DNA of 64,000 nucleotides from Candidatus Sulfurimonas marisnigri (GTDB lineage Bacteria; Campylobacterota; Campylobacteria; Campylobacterales; Sulfurimonadaceae): NCBI RefSeq assembly GCF_015265475.1, contig NZ_CP054493.1, positions 496,001 to 560,000 of the forward strand, given 5' to 3'. A program made the position numbers and the translations under genes. The notes under the pieces were generated by a model, which worked only from the letters and a program-made list of their open reading frames with translations, made no database searches and had not been told where the DNA came from. Shown piece by piece: positions 8,117 through 17,500 of this stretch. Within the stretch, counting starts at the first letter, position 1, and the number at the start of each line of letters is the position of its first letter.

Positions 8117-8743
8117 ATGTTAAAACTAGCCGTTTTTGATTTTGATTCTACGCTTATGGATGGTGAGACTATTGATTTTTTTGCAGAAGAACTTGGACTT
8201 GGTGAAAAGGTTAGTAAAATAACCGAGGCAGCAATGAGTGGCGAGTTAGATTTTTTTGAATCACTTCAGCAAAGAGTGAGTCTTTTAAAAGGTCTTGACT
8301 TCAGCATTGTTGAAAAGATTAGCCACAATCTGCCCTACATGCCAGGTGCTAAAGAGACAATAGCAAAGCTTAAAAAAAGAGGTATGACTGTAGTATGTTT
8401 TAGTGGTGGGTTTAGGACTGCTACAAGCTATGCTAAGGATATCTTGGGTTATGATGCTGACTTTTCAAATGCTTTACATGTCAAAGATGGAAAGCTTACC
8501 GGACTTGTCGGTGGTGACATGATGTTTAACTTCTCAAAAGGTGACATGTTGGTAAGACTTCAAAATATTCTTGGGGTAAGCGAAGATGAGACGCTTGTGT
8601 GTGGTGATGGCGCAAATGATTTATCTATGTTTGCTCATGCCCGAACAAGAGTGGCTTTTTGCGCAAGAGAGATTTTGAAAAAAGAAGCTAATATTATAAT
8701 AGAAACAAAAGATTTAACACAAATATTAAAAGAGTTGAATTAA
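8117..8743 (+). CDS. serB: phosphoserine phosphatase
   Basis: Encodes 208 residues of the HAD superfamily, catalysing O-phosphoserine to serine, the last step of serine synthesis. HAD motif I is DFDSTL with nucleophile Asp7 or Asp9 in the pattern FDFDSTLMDGETIDFFA. Motif II is CFSGGF, and motif III/IV is VCGDGANDLSMF. It lacks the N-terminal ACT-like extension of the E. coli enzyme, as is usual in this phylum. An AGAGAGAA-type ribosome site precedes the ATG. Its terminator overlaps the stop codon. Confidence 0.93.
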   Translation: MLKLAVFDFDSTLMDGETIDFFAEELGLGEKVSKITEAAMSGELDFFESLQQRVSLLKGLDFSIVEKISHNLPYMPGAKETIAKLKKRGMTVVCFSGGFRTATSYAKDILGYDADFSNALHVKDGKLTGLVGGDMMFNFSKGDMLVRLQNILGVSEDETLVCGDGANDLSMFAHARTRVAFCAREILKKEANIIIETKDLTQILKELN

Positions 8744-8752
8744 CTCTTTTTT
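8728..8752 (+). terminator. serB terminator overlapping its stop
   Basis: A 9-bp perfect stem (AAAAGAGTT / AACTCTTTT) with a five-base loop is followed by further T residues. The left arm lies inside the last serB codons, so the terminator and coding end overlap. Confidence 0.8.
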
Positions 8753-8832
8753 GGCGAGGCCAAAGCTTCAGTGAATGAATATAATCTGGACTTTGTTCGG
8801 ATTGTATGAGAAATAAATAATAGGGATATATA

Positions 8833-9147
8833 ATGCTTGAAAATAGTATCTGGAGACAGTATAACGGCGAGAATAGTTTTAGAGAGAAGTTGGCAGAATT
8901 TTGTAAAATGACTACAGTCGATCTTATTTCAGATGATAAAGTACTTTATGCTTTACTTAAGGCAAAGCTTACTAAAAAAGAGATGAGACTGTTTGCCATG
9001 GACAGCGCAGGACTCGGTAATGATGAACTAAAATCTACTTTTTCATATAGTGATGAAGAGCTAGAGCAAGCTAAATTTAAACTATACAAAAAACTAAAAC
9101 AGGACAAAGTTCGTCTAGATTTTAGATCTACTACAATAGAAGATTAA
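8833..9147 (+). CDS. conserved-looking hypothetical, 104 aa
   Basis: Encodes a soluble, charged, mostly helical 104-residue protein with an AGGGATATATA ribosome region before the ATG. The C-terminal half (KLTKKEMRLFAMDSAGL then SYSDEELEQAKFKLYKKLK) resembles the helix-turn-helix spacing of sigma region 4-like folds, but this is weak inference. No membrane segment is present. It is convergent with the OmpA-like gene, whose stop codon is one base away. Function is unknown. Confidence 0.75.
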   Translation: MLENSIWRQYNGENSFREKLAEFCKMTTVDLISDDKVLYALLKAKLTKKEMRLFAMDSAGLGNDELKSTFSYSDEELEQAKFKLYKKLKQDKVRLDFRSTTIED

Positions 9148-9148
9148 A

Positions 9149-10861
9149 CTACTTTAGAATAATCTTGAAGGAGACCCTTCTGGATTTTTCTCTATCCTCT
9201 TTTTCATCAAGTATTACTCTCTTTGAAGAGTTAAGTCCGCTACCTTTAATTATGTTTGATAGCAAGTTTTGAGTCTTTATATCTTGTTTTTTAAACATAT
9301 AAGCAAGTGTAGAAAAAGACCTATTCATAGATAATTTTTCATTTAATAAATAAGTGTTTGTAAAGTCTGCACCAGCCCATTCACTTGAAGTATGCCCATT
9401 GATTTCTAGTGTATTAATAAGCATTTTATTTACATGTAAAAAAGGGAGAAGTTTTTCGCCAAAACTTTTTAAAAACTTTTCTTGTTTGCCAGTTAGCTTA
9501 TATTGAGCAGTTTTAAAATATAAACTTTTATCAATAAACATAATCGATAAATCTTCTTTAATAATTAGTTTATGAGAGTTTATTTCATCTTTGAATACTC
9601 TGCATAACTCTTTATAAAAATCAGTTGCTCTGGGTGCAGTTTGAGCTAGTGAAATATCTTTATTCAGCTTTACAAGCCACATGTTTGTCTCTTGGGAGTC
9701 TTTATCTGTATGTACCCCAACAGCAACTGCTTGAGAGTTGTGCAAGATAGTAAGAGCACTAAATTCATCATAGCTCTCTTCGCCAAAGTGTTCTTGTTGT
9801 AGCATATTGAACTCGCTATCTAAAAGCATTGCTAGACCATCTCTGTTATATGTATCACTTACATATCCAACGCCAATAAGTTTCGAGTCTGAATACTCTT
9901 TTATATCTTTTAAGGTACTAGCATATGTTGTATGGATTATTTTGTCTAATAAAATATTTTTTTGTATGTCAAACTTCATTAGCCTTATCTGCTGTTTATG
10001 CATATCATCTTCTTGACTAAGAGATATAACAAAGTTATTGTCTTTGAGTTGAATAATCTTATGTGGAGTTATAAGCTTTTCATTTCTGTAATGATCTAGC
10101 CAGATACTATCTCCATTCTCTGTTAATCTCATAATAGATATATTTTTGAACTTATCATGATTTGTTTGACTTAAAACAATAATAGAACCATCATTTGCTT
10201 CAGTTGCATCTATCCCTTTGTCATCATATTCAGTTCCAAATTTTTTACTCCATAGCTTGATTCCATCTTTTGAAAACCTACTTATATATATATCATTAAG
10301 ACCAAGTCCACTTTCAAACAGTTTGTCATTTCTTGATCTTGTAGTTACTGAGGAACCAATAGCTAGGACACCACCATCTTTAAGCAATATTAGATTACTC
10401 ATTTTGTCATAATTGCTTGTCCCAAATGTTTTTCTAAAGATAATATCACCATCTGAGTTAAGTTTTAGAATTAATAAAGAACCATCAAGAGTGTAACCAC
10501 CAATATAGTATCCACTTTCTGGTGTTTTAAGTATAGAAACTGCTTCGTTGAAGTTATTAAGATTTATAGATTTTCTAAGTGTAATATTAGCTTGGTTATC
10601 TACTTTTACTAAATGTATTTGAGAACCATGAGTATTTGATATAGATGAGAGATAATCAAATGCATTAGTGTAAGTAGTTCCTTTCTTTGAGACAATACTT
10701 TTTTGTGTTTTGATAAATCCAACTGCACTTATAGTACGATCATAATTTTCTGTTACATCAAGCAACGTATTACTAAATGGTTCATCTACGACAATAGAGA
10801 ACTCTTTTGTTTTTGCATAAAGGGAAGTTACGAGTATGATAATGGCTAAAATATAGTGCAT
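9149..10861 (-). CDS. secreted OmpA-domain protein with propeller-like repeats
   Basis: Encodes 570 residues. An N-terminal signal peptide (MHYILAIIILVTSLYAK) directs export. Residues about 50-390 hold repeated blades such as GGYTLDGSLLILKLNSDGD, GGVLAIGSS and GSIIVLSQT, each followed by a Gly/Asp-rich turn, suggesting a beta-propeller. The last 130 residues form an OmpA/MotB-like peptidoglycan-binding domain (INGHTSSEWAG, NEKLSMNRSFSTLAYMF, SRRVSFKI). It is probably anchored to peptidoglycan at the outer membrane with an exposed or periplasmic propeller. No operon partner is visible. Confidence 0.8.
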   Translation of the reverse strand: MHYILAIIILVTSLYAKTKEFSIVVDEPFSNTLLDVTENYDRTISAVGFIKTQKSIVSKKGTTYTNAFDYLSSISNTHGSQIHLVKVDNQANITLRKSINLNNFNEAVSILKTPESGYYIGGYTLDGSLLILKLNSDGDIIFRKTFGTSNYDKMSNLILLKDGGVLAIGSSVTTRSRNDKLFESGLGLNDIYISRFSKDGIKLWSKKFGTEYDDKGIDATEANDGSIIVLSQTNHDKFKNISIMRLTENGDSIWLDHYRNEKLITPHKIIQLKDNNFVISLSQEDDMHKQQIRLMKFDIQKNILLDKIIHTTYASTLKDIKEYSDSKLIGVGYVSDTYNRDGLAMLLDSEFNMLQQEHFGEESYDEFSALTILHNSQAVAVGVHTDKDSQETNMWLVKLNKDISLAQTAPRATDFYKELCRVFKDEINSHKLIIKEDLSIMFIDKSLYFKTAQYKLTGKQEKFLKSFGEKLLPFLHVNKMLINTLEINGHTSSEWAGADFTNTYLLNEKLSMNRSFSTLAYMFKKQDIKTQNLLSNIIKGSGLNSSKRVILDEKEDREKSRRVSFKIILK

Positions 10862-10985
10862 GTGGGTACTTTTTTATTACTCTTGTAGCAAAAAATATTC
10901 CTAAATTAACAGTTATGATAATTTAAAAGAGAGAGTTGTATTTGTGAGTAGTGAAAAGTAGCAAAAAATATAAATATGGTTTTGC

Positions 10986-11005
10986 AATGCCCTGTTTAGG
11001 GCATT
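10986..11005 (-). terminator. rpsR terminator
   Basis: An 8-bp perfect stem (AATGCCCT / AGGGCATT) with a four-base loop lies 10 bases after the rpsR stop codon. It ends the rpsR transcript, although only a short A/T-rich tail follows on the minus strand. Confidence 0.7.
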
Positions 11006-11014
11006 ACATGAAAA

Positions 11015-11278
11015 TTATCTTAAATTTTCAAATGGTGCAGTTACTACTGTCTTTCTTGTTACAGTGTATGGAACTAATGCTGCTGCACGAGCTCTTTTAA
11101 TAACTGTTGAGATCATATCTTGGTGACGTTTACAGTTACCTGTTAAACGACGAGGCATGATTTTATATCTTTCTGAAAGTGAAAAACGTAGGGCTCCTAC
11201 ATCTTTATAATCCATAAAATCTACTTTTGCTTCACAATACTTACAAAATCTTTTTTTGTATTTTCTTCTTTCTGCCAT
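11015..11278 (-). CDS. rpsR: 30S ribosomal protein S18
   Basis: Encodes 87 residues, with the S18 hallmarks [17 protein letters not shown] and [18 protein letters not shown]. The CxxC plus Cx2H residues make this a zinc-ribbon (C+) form. S18 binds the small subunit platform as a heterodimer with S6. Normally rpsR follows rpsF and ssb in one operon; here both lie 17 kb away, beyond an integrated island. The ribosome site AAGGAAA is retained. Expression must now come from read-through or from a promoter inside the island end (11377-11405). Confidence 0.97.
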   Translation of the reverse strand: MAERRKYKKRFCKYCEAKVDFMDYKDVGALRFSLSERYKIMPRRLTGNCKRHQDMISTVIKRARAAALVPYTVTRKTVVTAPFENLR

Positions 11279-11305
11279 GTTATTTCCTTTTGTTATCTAT
11301 TTTCT

Positions 11306-11313
11306 AAAATGGT
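11306..11313. other. left border core repeat of the island
   Basis: TAAAATGG, identical to 28202-28209. Read on the minus strand it is CCATTTTA, followed by G, giving Pro-Phe-stop (TAG) in the ssb frame had the insertion not occurred. It probably represents the recombination core left at the rpsR-proximal junction. Confidence 0.6.
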
Positions 11314-11317
11314 TATG

Positions 11318-11447
11318 TTTACCAAAAAAGTGTAAACAAGCTTTTAACCCTCTAGATTATGTTGATATTGATGGAATTGTACCTAATTTTTTTAAAAATG
11401 TAAACAATATGTATAAATTTGTAAATATATGGCATTTTTATTTACAT
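11318..11447. repeat. left-end recombinase-site-like repeats
   Basis: Copies of a heptamer close to TGTAAAC or its complement occur at 11318 (GTTTACC), 11332 (TGTAAAC), 11400 (TGTAAAC), 11421 (TGTAAAT) and 11441 (ATTTACA). The longer block AAAGTGTAAACAAGCT at 11328-11343 is repeated with one change at the right end. They probably are binding sites for the island recombinases. Confidence 0.5.
11377..11405 (-). promoter_or_regulatory. outward promoter toward rpsR
   Basis: On the minus strand TTTACA (11405-11400) and TACAAT (11382-11377) are separated by 17 bases, each one mismatch from the sigma70 consensus. Transcription would start near 11370 and enter rpsR after a leader of about 90 bases. 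The -35 box overlaps one of the terminal TGTAAAC repeats, so recombinase binding could repress it. Confidence 0.55.
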
Positions 11448-11541
11448 TTTATATCGTAGTTAAGTTCCAAATAAATCTTGTGCAACTTTTAATTCAATAA
11501 ACTTTTCTGTTGTTGATGTACTTTCAATCACGCTATAATAA

Positions 11542-11874
11542 CTAAATGAATTGAACTCTCTGAACAATTAAAGAATTTTGCTTAACTGTCAATAGCGGAG
11601 TTAAATTCAGCAGTTTTTCGTAAGTCTTATCTAACTCTTTTATCTTTTCATTTGTATTAGGGTTGATAAAAGTAAAACCATTATCTCTATTTAAAACAAC
11701 TAAACCACCATTTGGACTATTTACACTAAAAACATTATCATTGAAAGTCATCTTTTTAGATTTCGTATACTTCTTATCCATATGTATTTTTGGTAACACG
11801 GCACTCTCTGGTATCACTCTAAAACAGCCAGTAAATAGTAAAATAGGTAGTAAAGCTATTATCAAACTATTCAT
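11542..11874 (-). CDS. small lipoprotein, unknown function
   Basis: Encodes about 110 residues starting at ATG 11874, chosen because a GAAGGAAA ribosome site lies directly upstream. The signal MNSLIIALLPILLFTGC ends in a clear lipobox (L-F-T-G-C), so the protein should be lipidated and membrane-anchored. The mature part is short and hydrophilic, with a predicted small beta-rich segment (NGGLVVLNRDNGFTFI). It is the first gene inside the left border of the island. No family is recognised. Confidence 0.7.
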   Translation of the reverse strand: MNSLIIALLPILLFTGCFRVIPESAVLPKIHMDKKYTKSKKMTFNDNVFSVNSPNGGLVVLNRDNGFTFINPNTNEKIKELDKTYEKLLNLTPLLTVKQNSLIVQRVQFI

Positions 11875-11892
11875 AACATTTCCTTCACACAT

Positions 11893-12195
11893 CTTGTAAT
11901 ATGATATCGATATATATATGTAATTATAAGCTTAATACTATTTGTAATAGTAATTCAAATTGTAGTTTTCAAATATATATAAAGTTAATTTTATTGTGTT
12001 TATTTTATAGATGAAAGCACTACTCTTTCTATTTCTAGTAAATTATGCATAATTATATTCCTTGTGTAATCTTTGGAACCAGTATATTTAATTGATAAAT
12101 ACTTTTTACTTGCTATATTTTGTTTATGATATAATACTCTTAAATAAAAGTATTAAATATAAAAATAACTATTTAAACACTTAATAAGAAGTATT
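11893..12195 (+). promoter_or_regulatory. hip promoter and candidate operator region
   Basis: The gap between the lipoprotein gene and hipB-like gene holds no further gene. A TATAAT box lies at 12130-12135 with TTACTT 18 bases upstream. Inverted half-sites AATACT (12133-12138) and AGTATT (12149-12154) overlap the -10 region. A third half-site AGTATT (12190-12195) abuts the start codon. This arrangement fits autorepression by the HTH protein encoded next. Confidence 0.5.
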
Positions 12196-12504
12196 ATGAT
12201 TGAATTAAAAACACCGTCAGAAACAATAGATATATTGGTTGAAAACATAGAAAGAGCACGAAAGACAAAAAGGCTGAAACAATCTGATCTGTGCACTATG
12301 GCTGATATTTCTGTAACGGCATATCAAAATTTCATTTATAAAAAAAATACTAATCTAATAGCTCTAATCAAAATTATGCATGTTTTAAAAATGTGGAATA
12401 ATTTAGAAGGGTTAATAGAATTCAAAGAACAACTAAGCATTCAAGATATTAGAGATATAAACAAGAAAAAAGAACTCCCAAAAAGGATCAGAAATGAAAA
12501 ATGA
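12196..12504 (+). CDS. HipB-like XRE antitoxin/regulator
   Basis: Encodes 102 residues with a helix-turn-helix at about 22-60 (ARKTKRLKQSDLCTMADIS then AYQNFIYKKNTNLIALIKIM). It is expected to bind the kinase encoded next and to repress their shared promoter. It overlaps the hipA-like gene by 11 bases, the usual coupling of such pairs. The C-terminal third is basic and probably contacts the toxin. Assignment rests on the fold and neighbour rather than close identity to E. coli HipB. Confidence 0.8.
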   Translation: MIELKTPSETIDILVENIERARKTKRLKQSDLCTMADISVTAYQNFIYKKNTNLIALIKIMHVLKMWNNLEGLIEFKEQLSIQDIRDINKKKELPKRIRNEK

Positions 12505-13804
12505 TTTTCTTGAGGTTGAAGCTTTTATATATGGAATGAAAATAGGAACACTTGTTATATATGAAGGTTTAGTGCACTTTGAATATGATGAGATGTTTCT
12601 TTTAAAAAACATTGATATATCACCACTAAAACTTAGCTTGTCAGATACCCAAGGGACTTATATAAATAAAGATAGTATAGATATTTATAAAGGATTAGCT
12701 GGAGTATTTTTTGATTCACTTCCAGATAAGCATGGGATGCCCTTCATTGATAGATATTTTGAGAAAAAAGGTTTTGCACTAAAAGATGTAACTATCCTGC
12801 ATAAGCTTACCTTTATTGCAGACAGGGGTTTGGGTGCAATAGAGTATAGACCTAAAGAACATGATAATAATTTTGTTGTCGTAAATGAAATACAAAATGT
12901 AAAAAAATTAAGAGAAGATATTAGAGATACGCTTGGAGATAAAAAAGAATATACTATTGATTCTTTGATGAATATTATAGATAGTGCATCTCCGGTTGGG
13001 GGTGCAAGACCTAAGATGTTAATATCATTTAATCCTATTACTAATGCTATTAAATACAACAATACAAGCTTAGAAGATGGTTACATAAGATCCATTATTA
13101 AGTTTGATGAATTATATCCGAACGAAGATGGTGTTGATGAAAGCATTGGGCTGACTAAACTTGAATATGTCTATATGACTATGGCTAAAAATTGTGGAAT
13201 AAATATAGCAACTATGCATTTGCACCAAAGAGATAATGAGACACATTTAATTTTAGAGCGTTTTGATAGAGATGCTAATGATAATAAAATACACAAATGT
13301 AGTGCATCAGGATTACTTCACAAAGATATAACGGTAGCTAAGGTAATGTCTTATGAGGAACTATTTTCTTTTACAAATAAAGTATGTGCTAAACAATCAA
13401 GTATTATAGAGTTGTATAAAAGAATGATTTTCAATGCCTTATCTTTAAATCTAGATGACCATGCGAAAAACTTTGAATTTATCATGGATAGAAAAGGTAA
13501 TTGGGATTTGTCCCCTGCATTTGATATTACATTCTCCAAGGGAATTACAAAAGAGCACATGACAACTATTAACGGAAAAGGAATTGATTTTACTATTGAA
13601 GATTTTTTGAGTATTGCTAAAAAGAACTTAATCAGCGAGAGCGACGCAATGAAAATAATCAATGTGTGTTCAAAGGAGCTGACATCATTTAAAAATATCG
13701 CTGAGTCTATAGGGATAGAATCTGATGAAATAGAAAACTGTGAAAAAGAGATTAATTTTCAAGCTAAACTAATACGAGAAAATCAATCTCTGATGCAATT
13801 ATAG
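12494..13804 (+). CDS. HipA-family serine/threonine kinase toxin
   Basis: Encodes 436 residues, the usual length for HipA. The N-terminal Couple_hipA region (about 10-110) includes GVFFDSLPDKHG. The loop SASPVGGARPKMLI corresponds to the regulatory Ser/P-loop segment. The catalytic part carries LNLDDHAKNFEFI (catalytic Asp and metal-binding Asn) and WDLSPAFDITFS. Known HipA kinases phosphorylate GltX or other aminoacyl-tRNA synthetases and induce dormancy; the target here is unknown. The catalytic residues appear intact. It is carried inside the island and may stabilise it. Confidence 0.9.
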   Translation: MKNDFLEVEAFIYGMKIGTLVIYEGLVHFEYDEMFLLKNIDISPLKLSLSDTQGTYINKDSIDIYKGLAGVFFDSLPDKHGMPFIDRYFEKKGFALKDVTILHKLTFIADRGLGAIEYRPKEHDNNFVVVNEIQNVKKLREDIRDTLGDKKEYTIDSLMNIIDSASPVGGARPKMLISFNPITNAIKYNNTSLEDGYIRSIIKFDELYPNEDGVDESIGLTKLEYVYMTMAKNCGINIATMHLHQRDNETHLILERFDRDANDNKIHKCSASGLLHKDITVAKVMSYEELFSFTNKVCAKQSSIIELYKRMIFNALSLNLDDHAKNFEFIMDRKGNWDLSPAFDITFSKGITKEHMTTINGKGIDFTIEDFLSIAKKNLISESDAMKIINVCSKELTSFKNIAESIGIESDEIENCEKEINFQAKLIRENQSLMQL

Positions 13805-14202
13805 AGACCGTAAAATAAACTGTGTAAACTGGAATGTTCCCTAAAAAGAGACCGTTACAAGTTTTGTGTCAGTAACCGGTAGTAATTAAAATTATATCAT
13901 AGTTCAACAATTTAGTTTGAAACTTAGAAAGTTGCAAAACCTGTAGTTTTTGGAGTAAGTTCAAAAATTCAACTCCATTTGGAACCGTCTTTCTGTTACT
14001 AAAATCTGCTCCAAATATAAGAGTTTAAGAAATGAATTTTAAAGGCAGCTCAATAATAATTTTTGGACCTTTTACATTTTTATCCATATATATTTTCTAC
14101 ACTAATTTTTCTATTATTTAATAAGTCATATACCTGTCCTTTATCTTTAAATCTTAAACTCCAATATCCAGATAAAGGACAATATTAGCATTGTTAACGA
14201 TG
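13805..14202. other. 398-bp gap with hairpins and possible IS scar
   Basis: No gene is seen. AGAGACCGT occurs twice (near 13803 and 13845), and the first copy is followed by AAACTGTGTAAACT, which resembles ends of IS256-type elements; this is a weak resemblance. A 12-bp perfect inverted repeat (TGTCCTTTATCT at 14135-14146, AGATAAAGGACA at 14170-14181) lies 22 bases past the end of the minus-strand PepSY gene and may end the efflux operon transcript. Confidence 0.45.
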
Positions 14203-14526
14203 TTACTTCCTAACCTTTTTGTCAATAACAGAGCCATCCATAGCATTAATTTCAAGATAGTAACTCTGAGTTTGCACTTTATAAAACATAATATTTCCAG
14301 TATGAGTTAACCTGATTTCTTGTACATCCTCTTTGGTAGACTCTTTTGCTATTCTAATTGCATCTTCTTCATCAACTTGATGTAATTTATGCATGTTTCT
14401 TTTTTTCTGTATTTTAACCATCGGTCTATTATTATAACCATGTATTGAGTTATGCTCACTTGGTGTAAGTGTTTGCCCTTGAGCAAACACGAACATAGGA
14501 GTTATTAGTAGTGTTAAATATTTCAT
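14203..14526 (-). CDS. small periplasmic PepSY-domain protein
   Basis: Encodes 107 residues with a signal peptide (MKYLTLLITPMFVFAQG). Residues 50-107 form one PepSY-like domain (DEEDAIRIAKEST, then MFYKVQTQSYYLEINAMDGSVIDKK). Its start overlaps the stop of the RND pump gene (ATGA), so it is the last gene of the efflux operon. His and Met residues in the N-terminal mature part might bind metal. PepSY proteins often inhibit or modulate partners in the cell envelope; a role in metal efflux is inferred from position only. Confidence 0.78.
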   Translation of the reverse strand: MKYLTLLITPMFVFAQGQTLTPSEHNSIHGYNNRPMVKIQKKRNMHKLHQVDEEDAIRIAKESTKEDVQEIRLTHTGNIMFYKVQTQSYYLEINAMDGSVIDKKVRK

Positions 14527-17500
14527 CTTAAATCCTTTTTATCTTTAGCAGATATAGTTGTATGCTCTTTATTATAAAAAAGCAGATATGTTGAAGGTAA
14601 AATAAGTAGAGTTAAAAGTGTTGAACTTATAATTCCACCAGTAATTACAACTGAGAGTGGATATTGAATTTCGCTTCCTACACCAGTAGCGTATAGCAAT
14701 GGTAAGATACCGAAGAGAGTAGTAAACGCCGTCATTAAAACTGGACGAAGTCTTAAAAGAGTCGCGTCTTTTAAAATAGTTTTTAAGTCTACATGCAGGA
14801 ATTTAGTCCTAAGTTCATCAATAAAACTCACTAAAACTATTCCATTTAATATAGCTATTGCGAATATGGCTAAGAAACCTATTATTGCTGATACAGAAAG
14901 GTAAATATCTGCATATAAAAGGGCAATTATTCCACCAATAAATCCAAAAGGTACATTAATTAAAATAAGCATAGCTTTTGAGAAAGAATTAAAAGCCGTG
15001 TATAAAAGTAGAATGATTAAAAATATTGTAATAGGGATTAAAATCATCAACTTTTTGGTTGCTTCTTTCATATTTTTAAAGTCCCCAGCCCAACCTATGT
15101 AATAACCATTTGGAATAACAACTTGCTCTTTAATAATTTGATTAGCTTCCTCCACGAAAGAAGCTACATCTCGACCTTCCACTTCCATAGAAAGTACCAT
15201 ATATCGACTAAGGTTTTCTCGTTTAATGAAAGAAGAACCATGACTTACAGAAATGTCACAAATCTGTTCTAAACTAACTAACACACCATTATTTGCACGT
15301 ATAGTTAAAGCTTTAACTGACTCTATATCTTCTTTCGCACCTTTAATCTTAGGTACTATTCCAAAACGACGAATACCTTCTATTTTTTCAGAAACTGCTT
15401 CCTCACCAATTCCATTACGAATAACACTCATTACTTCATCAACGTTAATTCCATAACGAGCAAGTGCTAAATAATTTGGCTCAATTTTAATTTGTGCTTG
15501 ACCAAGTTGAACTTCAACTTCCATCTCTTCTAAACCATCAACACCTTTGAGTTTAGCTTGAATAGATTTAGCGATAGAGTCTAACACTTTTTGGTCATCG
15601 CCATATATTTTAACTGCCAATTCTGCTTTTACACCTTCAAGCAATTCCTCAATTCTCATAGCGATAGGTTGAGTAGGAATAAACTGAACATATTCAAAAG
15701 TATGTTTTAAATCTTTATTCATCTTTTGGGTTAAATCTTCAAGGTTTTCTATATTATCTTTAAGTGTTAAAAGAACTTCCATATAGTTTGCTTGAGCCGT
15801 TTCTCCCTTTTCACTTCTTCCTATCATTGAAAGAACAGATGTTACTTCATTTGGGTAGTTTTTTAATATATGTTTTTCTATTTCACTTGCTGTTTGAGTT
15901 GATTGTGCTAAACCAGTTCCAGGTATAGATATAACCCTATACATAATAGACTCTTCATTTAGCTCAGGCATAAACTCACGACCTTGCTGACTTAAAATAT
16001 AAGCTAAACCAACAAAGATTACAGATACAGCTATTAAAAAAAATTTTGCATGTCCAAGAGCCAACATCAATAATGGAGTATAAGCTTTTTTTACACCTCT
16101 CATCAATGAATTCTCTTTGGACTTTGATGGCTTAAGTAGTAAATACGTTAATACTGGAACTAATGTAAGTGCTACAAATAAAGAACCTAGCATTACAAAA
16201 ACAATGTTTAATGCCATTGGACTATAAAGTTTCCCCGCTAGTCCATCAAGAGATAAGAGAGGTATAAAAACAGCCGCTATTATCAAAACTGCAAAGGTAA
16301 CGGGAGTTGCTACTTCCTTGGCTGAATCCGCTATAACTTGCAATCTAGGTGCATTTGGTTCATCATGGAGCTTTCTAAAACTATTTTCAACAACAACAAT
16401 GGTTCCATCAACAATCATTCCGACGGCAATTGCAAGACCACTAAGACTCATAAGATTTGCACTTACATTGTAATAATCCATCAATAAAAATGCAACTAAT
16501 AAAGATAGTGGTAAAGATATAATTACGATAAAAGCGGAACGTAATTCAAACAAAAATAAAAATAACACTATTGCAACCAAAACCATACCTGACAAAAGAG
16601 CAGATGTCATCGTATTAACAGCTTTATGTGTTATCTCTGTTCTATCATAAATAGTCTCAACAGTAACACCTTTTGGAAGTGCTGCGTTTACTGTATCAAT
16701 TTTTTCTTTGATTAGCTCTACAACTTGAGCAGCATTTGTGGCAGTTCTTTGAAGAACCATTCCCATTACTGCTTCACTTCCATCTATGCTTACCGCTCCA
16801 AACCTTGGAGCTGAACCCGATTCAACTGTAGCAACATCTTGTATAGTGACAGAATGTCCTGCTTCAAATTTAATAACAGTATTGCGAATATCATCAAGAG
16901 TATTATAAAGTCCTGCACCACGAATTAAATACTGTTCACGATTGAACTCTAAGTATTGACCACCCGCTGCTTGATTACTCCTTTGTAAAGCACTTACAAC
17001 ATCTCCGTACGTTACACCAATATCTTGTAGCTTTTTAGTATTAATGAGAACATTATATTGCTTCTCATGTCCACCCCAGCCAACAACTTCTTCAACACCA
17101 CTTACACTTTTAAACAGTGGAGTTACAATATAGTCCTGCATCTCTCTAATTTCACGAAGTGAGTATTTATCAGTAGTGTCTTTTATCTCATACCAAAATA
17201 CTTGACCAAGTCCAGTAGTATTTGGTCCTAATACTGGTTTTCCCCAACCCTCAGGAATGTCAACTCCACTTAGTCTTTCACTTACAAGTTGACGTAAAAA
17301 GTATATATCCATATCATCTTCAAAAAATACGGATACGTATGATAAACCAAAAAACGAGTTTGACATAATCATCTTGACGCCTGCCATACCTGATAAAGCA
17401 GACTCTATTGGATAGGTAAGTAGTTTTTCTATATCTTCAGCAGAATTTCCAGGACTCTCTGTATAAACTACAACTTGTTTAGGTGTAATGTCTGGAAAAG

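Noticed and set aside
11256-11459. Plus-strand open frame across the rpsR start and island end
   Set aside because: It is antisense to rpsR at its start, has no ribosome site and overlaps the end repeats and the promoter; not a gene.
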